Shown here one piece after another: positions 38,814-48,908 of a stretch of DNA of 64,000 nt (positions are counted from its first letter, which is position 1; every line of letters begins with the position of its first letter). The notes beneath the pieces were generated by a model. The model was not told the origin of the DNA and did no database searches. It saw nothing but the letters and a program-made list of their open reading frames with translations. Source of the DNA: Ananas comosus. Taxonomy: Eukaryota > Streptophyta > Magnoliopsida > Poales > Bromeliaceae. The translations under genes were made by a program, and so were the position numbers. The stretch lies in contig NC_033626.1 of assembly GCF_001540865.1 (NCBI RefSeq), positions 12,306,065-12,370,064 on the forward strand. The letters run 5' to 3'.

Positions 38814-38895
38814 GTTGCCCACAATTATAGCCTAATTCATCAGTCAAATGAATGAAGCGGGTAGCATACTACCTTTTTCTCAAAAAAAAAAAAAA
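38814..38895 (+). mobile_element. 82-bp LINE 3'-end insertion
   Basis: Extremely short LINE copy consisting of the last bases of the family (ATGAATGAAGCGGGTAGCAT, ACTACC, A-tail). A perfect 14-bp target duplication TTGTACCCTCCACT lies at 38800-38813 and 38896-38909. Confidence 0.82.
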
Positions 38896-39055
38896 TTGTA
38901 CCCTCCACTCATCTCCTAATTAAGCCTACCCATTATATCAAACAACATGCTAGATAGAGAGTAGGAGAATAATTACAAGATATTAAGAAGTTAAAAAAGT
39001 CACTTGTAAGATTATGCTCTTTATTCGCGATAGAAAAAGAAGTTAATTGTAAAAG

Positions 39056-39217
39056 TTTTTTTTTTTTTTTTTTTTTTGAGAGATAGGTAGCACGCTACCT
39101 GCTTCGTTTATTTCATTTAGAAATAAACTTAGTTAGAAATATGAATCAACTAAGATTCGAACTTGGGTCTCGAATACCAACCACCGAATTCTTTGCCACT
39201 TGCTCTAGAGACGGTTG
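39056..39217 (-). mobile_element. SINE (copy G)
   Basis: Reverse-oriented SINE: T-run, GAGAGATAGGTAGCACGCTA, B box complement AGATTCGAACTTGGGTC and head GCTCTAGAGACGGT. A 14-bp target duplication GTTAATTGTAAAAG lies at 39042-39055 and 39218-39231. Confidence 0.9.
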
Positions 39218-39231
39218 GTTAATTGTAAAAG

Positions 39232-40080
39232 ATTCAGTTGAAGGTGTTACAGTTATCTTTGTATTTAATCCATTTGATAGTATGTAATTAGAAATGTTGT
39301 AATTATAAATTATAAAATTTTCGAATCACAAATCACTTACATAGCTTTATTGTGATCCTATATAGATCTCATAGCACATTGGAGCACTTTGAAAGTAGTC
39401 TCAATCAATTATATACAAACGATTCAACTTTTGAAATATCACGGGGATTCGTTACATATGTTAACTAGCCCCCGTGATAAACTTTAGGTGGCTTTAGTAG
39501 GTCTTAAAAAAAAAAAATAAAAGGAAAAAAAAAAAAAAGATTCGTGATTCCCAAGCTGTAAAAGCAAACCATTCTCACCTGAAAAAATATTTAATAATTT
39601 CGACAATAAGTTGCTCGAGATATCCAACTACTTTTTAGAATAAAAGTTAGAAAATAAATTTTTGCACCGAATTGTATTTTTATATACATTTTATTACAAG
39701 AAGCAATACCAACTCCCTTATTAATTGATATGGGAAAATTTTTGTATGGTGAAACTGATTAATAATTACATCAATAATAAAAAATAGGTCAATAACAAAA
39801 GTGAGGGCCTTTATTTATGTCCATTATAATTTTGTTTCGTGCGCCTACTCGTGTTAAGTCCACCATAAAAGCCAAGAAAAAAGCTAAGCTTTTCCATTAC
39901 CCACTCGCATTCCTTTTTTTTTTTTTTTCTTAAAATTACAGATAAATTACGTTACATCTCATTAGAAAGTGAGATAAAGAGATATCCTATTTATTTTCAT
40001 ATATAATATTATATGTTAATGTTAATATGTTATATTGAGCATGTTAAAATGAGTCAGTTAAAATGTATATTAAGTGACAA
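39232..40080. other. Intergenic AT-rich stretch
   Basis: No gene or structured repeat is seen apart from A/T runs. Confidence 0.4.
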
Positions 40081-40222
40081 ACCGTCCCTAGAGCGTGGTA
40101 AAGGACTTGGTGGTTGTTACTGGAGATCCAAGTTCGAATCCTAGTTGATTCACATTTCCAGCTAAGTTTATTTTTAAATGAAATAAACGAAACGGGTAGC
40201 GTACTATATATCTATCTCTCAA
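40081..40222 (+). mobile_element. SINE (copy H)
   Basis: Family copy with head ACCGTCCCTAGAGCGTGGTA, B box CAAGTTCGAATCCTAG and tail ACGGGTAGCGTACTATATAT. The A-tail is short. Confidence 0.75.
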
Positions 40223-40286
40223 AACATACATATATGTTAAATGGTGTCACGGGCAAACAAAAGCTTGCTTCAAAAAATTTTATATG

Positions 40287-40392
40287 TTTTTTTTTTGAGA
40301 AAAAGGTAGCACGCTACCCGCTTCATTCAATTAGACGATAAACTAAGCTACATGAGTGAGACAGCAGGGCCTCGAGAAGGGTGAATAAGCGA
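40287..40392 (-). mobile_element. Short LINE 3'-end fragment
   Basis: Reverse-oriented LINE tail: T-run then GAGAAAAAGGTAGCACGCTA and CCCGCTTCATTCA, followed by the conserved AAGCTACATGAGTGAG also seen at 52510. Target duplication not found, perhaps because the right side enters a (TA)n run ending at the N at 40464. Confidence 0.7.
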
Positions 40393-40410
40393 AAAGCGAA
40401 AAAAAAAAAA

Positions 40411-40463
<53 letters not shown>

Positions 40464-41301
40464 NTTAAATAAATAAATAAATTAATTAAAATTTATTACA
40501 ATGGTTTTTAAAGTTGTAGAAAAATCTTTTTTCCTTCTCTCTCATATTCAATCTCTCTCTCTCGTATTAATTTTTTTATCTTTCTTTTTATATCAGCTTT
40601 AATCTCCCTCACTCTCTCAACTTTAAATCTTTCTCTCTCTCTCTCTTTCGAATCAAATCTCTCTCTCTTTTTTTTCAACTTAAAATCTCTCTTTTTATTC
40701 AAATCTCTCTCTATATTCCAATCTCATATTTCTTTTTATTATAGTTAATCGGCCGCCCATCCTTCTTTCTTTCTCTAATTTGTATAATACTAATGGAGTT
40801 AGGTAATTATACTCCTATGGGTGGGAGGGAGTTCCCTTACTCTAATCATGAAACTCCACTTAGAATAAGGGTTCACTTAGGTTATAATGGTTGATCTAAT
40901 GAATCACGCAAATCGGTTTGTGGCAGTATAAAAAAATAAGGATAACCTAATCATCCTTAGAAATTTTCTATCGCGCTTGGTTTGCGTGGGTATCTCATTA
41001 CGATTGTTTTGTTTTATTTTTTGCTCCAGGTTTACAGCCGTAGTGTTGGCACAACCGCACGTTCTAGGTAATGAGGCACGAAACGTGATTAAGCATGCTG
41101 GATTAGGTCATTTACCCGGATTAATATCTGCGCCTAATTTAACATCCGGATTTAGGACCGGACAGGAGCGAAGAGTACGTTTCTTTCTATTGTATATTTA
41201 AAAAAAATCCAACACCTTCTTAGAGGAAGGCCATCTATCTATATTACTTTGATATATTACTTTGACCTATTGAGAAGTTTTCTCAATATATATATATATA
41301 T

Positions 41302-41841
41302 CAACTCGATCTTATGAGAGCTATCATTTGCTCGGCAAAATGATAGCTCAACAAAAGCTACTGTCTCGAAGGTTTAATTGCTAGCCGAGGCAATTTATAC
41401 TAGATTTGGTAAATTTGATGGATCTTTAGTTTAAAGTGCGTGAAAGCTATAATAAAAAATAGGTAGATCATTTGTTTTTTTACTTACCGACTTTTACTTA
41501 TAAGAAATTTTTTACTACTATCCTCAGAACATTAGTTCTAGTTCTCATATTTAGAACAAAATTTATCAAATTTCTTAAAAGATTATTTTTAAGTTAACTA
41601 AACCTATAAAAATGTGGCAATTTGCTCTTTTACAGGGAATAGGTGGTAATTTTAATGTTTAAAACTTTGGGAAACTAATAATCCGTTTACTACAGCTTTT
41701 CTAAACTTTAAACTAAAGATTTGTGAAGTTCACCATATCTAGTACAAGTTGCCTCGGCTAGCAGTTAAACCTTCGAGATAGTAGCTTTTGTTGAGCTATC
41801 ATTTTGCGGGGCAAACGATAGCTCTCATAAGATCGAGTTGA
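41302..41841. mobile_element. Foldback-type element with ~150-bp inverted repeats
   Basis: Arms 41302-41452 and about 41694-41841 are reverse complements at high similarity (CAACTCGATCTTATGAGAGC at the left, its complement at the right; also AGCCGAGGCAA and CTTTAGTTTAAAGT). The 240-bp centre has no coding capacity. The element sits in (TA)n/(GA)n sequence, so a target duplication cannot be defined. Confidence 0.75.
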
Positions 41842-41848
41842 GAGAGAG

Positions 41849-41886
<38 letters not shown>

Positions 41887-42166
41887 TTTTTTATATTTTT
41901 TATATATATATAACTTTTTCAGTAGATTATAAAAAAATTTTTTTTATGTCAGGTTTAATATAGATGCACGGTAACCGTCATGATTAATTCTTCTCTGTTG
42001 CGGTCGAGTAGGGTAAAGCCTCGGTGGTCGTACTTCCTAATCTTATAATACGTTTTATATACTTCTCTTAGGAGTAAAACAAACCAACCAGTTGCGTGTC
42101 AATACGTATGTATGTAGACATATACATCTAGATGCAGGCATCATTAAACTCTAGGCGAGTTTTAAT

Positions 42167-43252
42167 TACCGCGTTTGAAGCTTGCTAGTTCTTGAACGAC
42201 TCACGCCGCCGCTGCGACATCGTCTTAATCGACGGGGGCTGCTGAAACACCTTCAGCAGAATCTACAGTTCCTCCTGCCTCATCTGCAGTGACTCCACGT
42301 CGCCGGACAACGCTCTTGAACCCCTCTAGTTATGGCTGATCCCGCGCATTGTCTCCTTAACGCCGCCAACTCCAGACGTCCAGACCGACGAGCTGCAGAC
42401 CTGTCTCGGCCTTCGTAAGAGCTGCAGTAGCTCGTGGGCTTGCTGACCCCGCGGTGGATGAGGCTGGCCCTCAGCCTGGCGTTGCCCGCGTCTTCCTTCT
42501 TCTTCTCCTCGCCGTCGCCGCCGATGCTGCTGTCGCTGCTGCTACTACGCCGACGTAGTCTCCGCCGCGGCCTCTCCGTCGACTGCGCGAAGCGGGAGGC
42601 GTAGCGGTAGGACCTCTTCCGGCGGTCGCCGCAGCCGTGCGACCGCAAGCAGACCCGGTGGCAGCACGACGAGCCGCCGAAACGCCATGACGACGTCGGG
42701 TTCCTGAAGATGAAGCACTGGTGGTAGCACGAGTAGCTCCCGTGGGCGCACAAGTGGGCGTTGGTGCTCGAGCTGAGGCCCAAGAAGAAGGCCCGGTGGT
42801 TCCGGCTCGGGACGAGACAGAGGCCCTTACAGCCCACCTAGGAGTGCAGCGACGTCGAGAACAGTCGGTGGCGCACGCGGCGCGAGAGGCGCTACGCGGA
42901 GCACCTCGTCGTGATGCCGCTGCACCTAGTTCTGCGGTGGTTTTCCTTGGCCCGTGGCCGCGAGCTGTAGAAGATACCCGACCGCGACCGCGTCCGAGAC
43001 GACAAGGAGTATCTCTTCCGGATGACCGTAACCTTTTAAAGTATGCCGGTCGACGAGCTCGTCTGAGCGGCGCGGACGCCGAAGCCACGGAGCCCCTAGT
43101 AGAGGGAGGCGGCGAAGAAGGTGTTGCGGATAACCTTTACGTAAAGACCCTCGCACAAGCTGCGGGAGCTGTACCTGGACTGGAGGAAGCGCGACCGCGA
43201 GCAGTTAAGCCTCAGGGCGCCACTCGCCGAGTAGCCGCGGTAATTGTATATT
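42167..43252. pseudogene. ARM-repeat membrane protein exon, readable only by complement without reversal
   Basis: Complementing each base while keeping left-to-right order gives an ATG at 42167-42169 and 361 open codons to a TAA at 43250-43252. The protein is unmistakably plant-like: LTRFALRIAILEKAASGVG (from residue 139), WATVVLLGGFAVLL (membrane helix), LIEGTRVFTRNHELD, KRNRAPALDIFYGLALAQAL, EKAYWHWKISYGQLLEQ (from 283) and RRFFHNAYWKCISGSVFDAL (from 315), then NSESRGERLIGAI. These match, in order, the N-terminal membrane part of the plant ARM-repeat superfamily proteins (At5g18980/At3g06210 type), whose ARM repeats would follow. Neither true strand gives any family match; the frames there are GC-rich artefacts. 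As written, this DNA could not express the protein. Type 'pseudogene' is the nearest label; I regard it as a polarity error. Confidence 0.9.
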
Positions 43253-43425
43253 TTTTGTAATATTAAATAACATGGCTAATTAATATTACCGTGCGAACCA
43301 AACACAGAAATTTCACATTCTTAGTAATAGGATGAATAGAAATAAGATTCTCGGATATCTTTTTTTCCTAGTAATCTTTCACAATGCGAACCAAACGCAC
43401 CCTATAGTTTATCCTTTATTAATAA
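43253..43425. repeat. MITE-like fragment in normal polarity
   Basis: Two direct occurrences of GCGAACCAAAC(A/G)CA at about 43293 and 43387 enclose about 100 bp of AT-rich DNA. The right one reads GGGTGCGTTTGGTTCGC on the minus strand, the usual end of a common MITE class. Boundaries are uncertain. Confidence 0.4.
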
Positions 43426-43437
43426 TATCTTCTGATT

Positions 43438-44282
43438 CATAACCAGAGGTCTCACTACAACCACCAATATTGGTAATCGCCAACATATCGTGCTACTCAA
43501 AAACCTGCTCCCTTAGTATAGTTCAATTGACGCACCGGACATACTAAAGTGGCGGTGGACCGCCAACCAAATCTTTACCGTTAAATCACTTTATGAATTC
43601 ATCACCGATACAGGCCAGATAGACACTATGTACGAGCACCTTTGGAGGTTAAAAATCTCGCTCAAGCACAAAATCTGCACTTGGATTCTACTTCGCAAGA
43701 GATTACATACAGCGGATAGATTGATTCGCCGAGGGTGCTCAGTGAACCAGTATTGCATTTTTTGTGTACTAGTACTTGAAACCTGCGATCATCTATTCCG
43801 AGACTGTGTCTTCGTCAGATACCTTCGAATTGTTGCGGGAGGACCAGATACAACCGACTCGGACTTAGGGGATGTTCGGCGGATATGGACAGAGACCTCT
43901 AGCAACCCCAACGCTGTGACGAGATCGAAAAGTCTAACTCTTTTGGTGGCAATCTGGTGGGTCGTATGGACGGAGCGAAACAACACTATTTTCCCCGAAG
44001 TGCTTCCCGATGCCTCCCGGGCTCACGAACGTGTCGGTCTCTGATCAAAGCCTGGACCGAAGTTCTGTGAACCTAGACTGTTACTTTCATTCATTCACCT
44101 CCGTTTTTCCCTTGTTAACTTTTGTCTTATCGATAGGCACTGTATTTTTTTTTGGATTTATTTGGATTTTCCTCTTTTTGCTGGCTTGTTTGGAGGTCCT
44201 AGCTGCTTCCACCATGTACGTTTAGTTCATTTTGCTTAATGAATGAAGCAGATAGCTTGTTACCTATTTCTCAAAAAAATAG
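43438..44282 (+). mobile_element. 5'-truncated LINE fragment
   Basis: An 845-bp LINE 3' end coding for the zf-RVT domain (WRLKISLKHKICTWILLRKR, RLIRRGC, CIFCVLVLETCDHLFRDC) and the tail VAIWWVVWTERNNTIF. It ends with ATGAATGAAGCAGATAGCTT, GTTACC and an A-run. A 12-bp target duplication TATCTTCTGATT lies at 43426-43437 and 44283-44294. Confidence 0.9.
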
Positions 44283-44588
44283 TATCTTCTGATTAATTGA
44301 GAAAGTTATTTTACATAAAACATAAAAATAATATTTTGAGAAAGCTATATTTTACATGAACTGTAAACAATAAAATTTTTTTCTTTTGGAAAATGCCGTG
44401 CTATTTAGGGAAGTGGTTTTAATATTCATATACAAATTCATGTCAAAAAATTATTCACATACAAATTAATTAAATTTTGTCATTATTTACTGATTTTGAT
44501 TTGGACTTAGATTCAACAAATGAAATTTGTTCTATCAAAATTGGATTTTTGAATGCTACCTATCTTTTAGTTAACATCATATATTTTA

Positions 44589-44938
44589 GGGAAAACTTCA
44601 AAAAACCCCCCTATGGTTTCATAGTTTCTCACTTTGCCTCCCAGTGGTTTAAAATGTATCAAATTGCCTCCATGTGGTTCGTTTTTATTTTTTCGGCAGC
44701 TTTTTGGTTAATATTTTATTAAATTATATATAAAAAACTTCAGATACTCATCTAGATTTATCAAATATTCACTTTAGTACCCTTTAATTTTAATTTTATC
44801 ACTGATTTTAAAAAAAAATAATGAAATTGATAAGAAAAAGAGAAAAAAGAAACCACGTGGGGCAAATTGATACATTTTAAACCACAGGGGGCAAAGTGAG
44901 AAATTACGAAACCACAGGGGGTTTTTTGAAGTTTTTCC
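44589..44938. mobile_element. Mutator-like MITE, copy 2
   Basis: A 350-bp relative of the element at 17773, with GGGAAAACTTCAAAAAACCC at the left and GGGTTTTTTGAAGTTTTTCC-type sequence at the right. A perfect 9-bp target duplication TATATTTTA lies at 44580-44588 and 44939-44947. It is non-coding. Confidence 0.88.
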
Positions 44939-44947
44939 TATATTTTA

Positions 44948-45394
44948 AACTGAAATTGCAATTACTATTCCTTAATTTTTATTAAAATTATCTGATGCAG
45001 ATCTTGCTAAAAATTTTGTTACTGACTTTCTCCTAGCTATGTTAAAAATCTATAAAATTTGGTCTCTAAGAAATTTAATGATATTAATCATAAACTCGGA
45101 GACACTAAATATCGAAAAACGACATGAGAGAATTAAAAGGTTGATTCTTCTAAATTTATTCTAGCTCGATTCTCTCTTTATATAACATCGGATCAAAATG
45201 TAATCCATTAATTACAATCTACACCATTTAAATGATTTAAACATACAAAAGTAAAAAAATTTTAAAAAATATTACTAATTTATATAAAATGTTATTTATA
45301 TATTCCCCGCAGATAATAATTTCTCGATTGTACAAAGCGTGTGCAGCAGTAGCAACTTCGAAGCCTCCAAAAGCCGCATTTAAAACAGTTTTTG
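44948..45394. other. Intergenic AT-rich stretch
   Basis: Nothing recognised. Confidence 0.35.
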
Positions 45395-45537
45395 GATTAT
45401 CGACTGTTCCTAGTGCAAGTGGCAAAGGACTTGATTGTTGGTATTCGAGATCCCAAATTTACATTTCCAGCTAAGTTTATTTCTAAAAAATTAAACGAAG
45501 CGGAGAGTACACTACCTTTCTCTAAAAAAAAAAAAAA
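45395..45537 (+). mobile_element. SINE (copy I)
   Basis: Copy with head CGACTGTTCCTAGTGCAAGT, a damaged B-box region (GATCCCAAATTTACA), the body TTTATTTCTAAA and tail AGAGTACACTACC plus A-run. Approximate target duplication ACAGTTTTT / GCAGTTTTT at 45385-45393 and 45538-45546. Confidence 0.75.
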
Positions 45538-45707
45538 GCAGTTTTTATGCACGCTACCTTTCTCTAATTTAGTTTTTACGCACTTTCTAAACTTAGAATT
45601 TGTATTGCATTGAGTTAAATAAATAGAGTTAGAGTTAAATAAATAGAGAAATATCACAAATTGTGTATACTTTAAGTAATTTGATATTCGAAATCTTTTT
45701 GCAATCT

Positions 45708-45843
45708 GAAGGGGCCTGGGTAGTGGCCCAGTAAAAGTAATATGAGCCTAAGCCCAGTAAGAAGGGGCCTAGGTAGTGGCCCAGTAAGATTTACAATATG
45801 AGCCTAAGCCCAGTAAGAAGGGGCCTGGGTAGTGGCCCAGTAA
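45708..45843 (+). repeat. 53-56-bp tandem repeat rich in GCCCA boxes
   Basis: Two and a half units (45708-45760, 45761-45816, 45817-45843), each carrying GGGGCCTGGGTAGTGGCCCA and AGCCTAAGCCCAGTA. The units multiply site II type boxes (TGGGCC/TGGGCT on either strand) just upstream of a TATA box. Confidence 0.9.
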
Positions 45844-46000
45844 AAAAAATCTTGTCGTTAGGCCATCAAGAGGCCCAAGATGTGTAGGCCGTTCATCAAG
45901 CTAGGCCCATAATGGGGAAAGACCATCTCAACCGTCAAAAGTCCTATATAAGAATCCCAAAACCCGCACTTTCTACGCACTAAAACCCCAACCCTAATTT
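45844..46000 (+). promoter_or_regulatory. Promoter with site II boxes, TATA box and telo-box
   Basis: In order: AGGCCCA (about 45880), AGGCCCATAATGG (45903), TATATAAG at 45955-45962 and AACCCTAAT (telo-box) at about 45990-45998, followed by a CT-rich leader. The site II plus telo-box pair is characteristic of plant ribosomal-protein and snoRNA genes. No protein frame follows, but candidate snoRNAs do. Confidence 0.65.
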
Positions 46001-46084
46001 CGCCGAACTTTGCCTCCTCTATTTTATCTCCTCTCCTAGCCTCCTAGGGTTCTCCAATCGCCGGTTCGTCTCGCTTTTTTCTCT

Positions 46085-46128
<44 letters not shown>

Positions 46129-46371
46129 CCCCTTTCTCTTCTCCTTTTTTGCTGTGTTTGCATCGCGGATGGTATTATTCGTAGTATTACCTGAAACTTG
46201 ATCGCGGTGAAAAGAGCTGTATAAGGCGATTATTCGCTTTTTAATCGCTTTGAATTATTTGTATATACCAATAGCCTTGTTGATTTATCATTAGAAAAGA
46301 TTCGATTTTGTGTAGTAATTTGCAACTGAAGCGAAAAAAGCCCCCTTTTTTAGCTTTTTTATAGAAGCAGA

Positions 46372-46460
46372 AGCAGATGACGAGAAGCAAGACAGGGACA
46401 TCAGCATTCCTCTCATTTGGAGGATGATGACTAAGTCTACATGGGAATCTCTCTGATGCT
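46372..46460 (+). ncRNA. Candidate C/D-box snoRNA 1
   Basis: Terminal stem AGCA/TGCT encloses a C box GATGACGA (46376-46383, one mismatch to RUGAUGA), an internal C' GATGATGA (46423) and a D box CTGA (46453-46456). The 89-nt length fits. The guide target was not identified. Confidence 0.5.
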
Positions 46461-46553
46461 CATCTCTTTTTTTTTGTTTGATCATTTATTTTTGTTTTCT
46501 AAACTTTTAATTTGTTCGAGCATTGCTTGTTTTCTCTTTATGTTGGTATCACC

Positions 46554-46631
46554 TTGCCAATGATGCATAATATGCACGTATTATCGGATTTATAATGACG
46601 ATTTCGTATGTTGTCACTACCACTGAGGCAA
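46554..46631 (+). ncRNA. Candidate C/D-box snoRNA 2
   Basis: Terminal stem TTGCC/GGCAA, C box AATGATGC and D box CTGA (46623-46626). The 5' half TGATGCATAATATGCACGTA is shared with candidate 4, suggesting a common guide element ahead of D'. Confidence 0.6.
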
Positions 46632-46821
46632 ATCATTTAATCATCTGTTCTTAGTAGTTGATCATTTATGCTTCTTATAAAAAGAAATTTTGAGTAAGTA
46701 GACATTTGTTATTTCAATCTTTTTTGGGGTTCAGTTCTAATTTTGATTGATCATGTTTGGTTATAATAATAATAATAATAATAAAGTTGCGTTTGGTTGT
46801 TGTTGATCCAATAAGTGCGAC

Positions 46822-46884
46822 TGCCGAGGATGGTGTTAAATATACTTTGAGTATTCACTATGAAAAGTAACAAAATCTGAGGCA
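46822..46884 (+). ncRNA. Candidate C/D-box snoRNA 3 (weak)
   Basis: Terminal stem TGCC/GGCA and D box CTGA (46877-46880), but the C box AGGATGGTG departs from consensus at one or two positions. Included because of its place between candidates 2 and 4. Confidence 0.35.
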
Positions 46885-47011
46885 TTTGCTAAGTTCTTGT
46901 AATTTTTTTGTATTTTCTTTTTTATTGACTTGCTTAATATTTAATTGGTTATATTATTGCTTTATTACATACAATTTACCACCAGTTTTCCAAATTAATT
47001 AAGAACTAATC

Positions 47012-47084
47012 TGCCGATGATGCATAATATGCACGTATTATCTGATCTAGCTGATGATACAAAATTATTATGATCACTGAGGCA
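47012..47084 (+). ncRNA. Candidate C/D-box snoRNA 4
   Basis: Terminal stem TGCC/GGCA, C box GATGATGC, D' CTGA (47042-47045), C' GCTGATGAT and D CTGA (47077-47080). It is a paralogue of candidate 2 over the first 30 nt. The complete C, D', C', D set makes it the best of the four. Confidence 0.6.
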
Positions 47085-48908
47085 TAATATACCAAAGAAC
47101 ATGTTAATGATTTGTTCACTTATTGCTCTTACTTGCTCATCCTTCTACTTTTCTTTTTAATTCTAGTGCTATGGATGCCAAAACATGTAATTTTCTACTG
47201 CAGATGTGTCAGCATGTTATGAACTGTATATTTGTGCTCTGCATCATTTTGTTTATTATCAAAAATGGACTCAATTGTGCTGGCCTAATGATTTATTTTG
47301 TATAAGAACGGAGATCTGAAAACTTTGTTGAAGCCTAACAAGTTTGGGCTCCAAAGAAAACTATGTAGATACTCAACAAAATGAAGGCTGGCACATTAAT
47401 ATCTAACATTGTTATATATTTGCTTATTAGTTACTTGTGAGTTAGACTTTTCTAGTGGCTTTACGTAATAATTTGTACATCTTTTGTGGTTGTGTAAGTT
47501 GTTTTGCTGTTCAGACATCCTGGAATTTGCTAAGATACCAATGGATCTGGATTGATGGAACTCCCACCCTAATCAGCCCAAAAGCAGGGGTGAAAAAAAA
47601 AAAGAAAAAATATAACTTGCTTCAAATCTGCCTTGATCTGCTCATTCTAATGGAGTCCGGAGGTGGGAGACCCCTTCCTCCTTCGAGCTTCTCCAACCCG
47701 TTAAAAATTCGTCAAAAATCTACTTTTGCTCACCTGCCTCGAATGGAGCAGATAATGGGCTGGAAAATAGGATAAAAATCAGTTTGCTTTGAATCCGCCC
47801 CGATATCCCAAGGAAACGGGGCGGAAGGTAGGGGACCCTTCATGTCACCGGATCTGCTCCCTTTGCGTTTCTATAATTCTCTGCAGAATTTTTAAGTTTT
47901 GTCACATTACAAGCTCCGTGCTTGGGTCTTAAGTCTGATTGATACAATTTATCGCAAAATGTTCTTATCTGCAGTGGGCACTCTTGAGTAATTTGATATT
48001 CAGCTTTGTGTCGACACTTAGCCTTTTTTAGAGTTGTATATGAGCCAGATTGATGTTGTTCTTCATATGACAGCAATTGCGATTCTGCCTTTCTTTCCTG
48101 TGGCTGGGGGAAGTTACAATCTAGTGGGTTAGAATTTTATTACTGTATCTGCTGGTTATAATCAACTGGGTTAGAATTTTATTACTGTATCAGCTGACGT
48201 TTACTATCCACCTTCATTCTGATTATTAAATTCTCTGATATTTGTAAATTGCCGGTTGACACTTGTTGTTACCTATTATTGTGTTTATCCAGCAAATTGT
48301 TTGTTTAGGCCGTCGAAAATATGTCCGGATGTGCTGTTAATGTTACTCTATCTGAAGAATGCGAAAAAGATGTGCTGTTAATGTTACTCAATCTGAAGAA
48401 AGCGAGCAAATAATAGGCATGTTTCCTTCGACATACATTGATGCGATCTCTCTCCACCTGCGAGTTCACCTACTCTTGAATGTTATATGAATAACATATA
48501 TTGATAACTTTTTACCTGTTTAATCTATAGCAGTATATGTCACTAAATAACAAACTATACGGCTAATTAATATGATGTTCATTGCATATAATGGAGTGTT
48601 GATTAGGCTTATGATGTTCATTGCATATAATGGAGTGTTGATAGTAATACCGTGAAAGGTTATTTGATAGTTGAAATATACAGTGATGGTGGCGATAATA
48701 GGATCTAAACATAACAAGAGAAACCGATGATGGTGGTGACTGCAAAAACGTGCTTTAGAAACATAAATTGACTGAGATTTTTGCCCAGAGACTTGGGATG
48801 CCATAGGTGTAAACGAACCTTTTTTTTCTTTATGTTCTCTTCTCAACCAAGAATGATTAGAGTGGATTCATAGTGCATTACTACTCTAAACCAAACAACT
48901 CTTAGGCT
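47085..48908. other. Intergenic with short direct repeats
   Basis: No gene is supported. Noted: a 42-bp near-direct repeat GATGTGCTGTTAATGTTACT... at about 48329 and 48369, and a 32-bp perfect direct repeat at 48572-48603 and 48611-48642. Both could be remnants of the snoRNA host transcript or simple local duplications. Confidence 0.45.

Larger units (their letters stand above)
40465..43252. other. Block in complement-only polarity (outer limits approximate)
   Basis: Two independent signs show that this block has been complemented without being reversed. The coding block at 42167-43252 makes sense only when each base is complemented and order kept. The motif CGCTTGGTTTGCGTGGG at 40979 is the mirror image of the MITE terminus GGGTGCGTTTGGTTCGC, found in correct polarity (as GCGAACCAAACGCACCC) near 43387. 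The left limit lies between the N at 40464 and about 40980. The right limit lies between about 43240 and 43290, because the LINE from 43438 on reads normally. The inverted-repeat element inside is unaffected since mirror imaging preserves inverted repeats. Confidence 0.75.

Noticed and set aside
40540..40740. Lys/Arg/Glu-rich minus-strand frame
   Set aside because: Translation of CT-rich simple sequence.
42280..43260. Long open frames on both true strands over the GC-rich block
   Set aside because: They are low-complexity Arg/Ala/Ser-rich translations that overlap in antisense. The only protein-like reading is complement-only, so these are by-products of high GC content.
45708..45843. CRISPR-like regular repeat
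   Set aside because: Units are contiguous tandem copies without unique spacers, in a plant nuclear context.
48329..48410. Fifth snoRNA candidate in the GATGTGCTG...ATCTGA direct repeats
   Set aside because: No C box matching RUGAUGA and no terminal stem.
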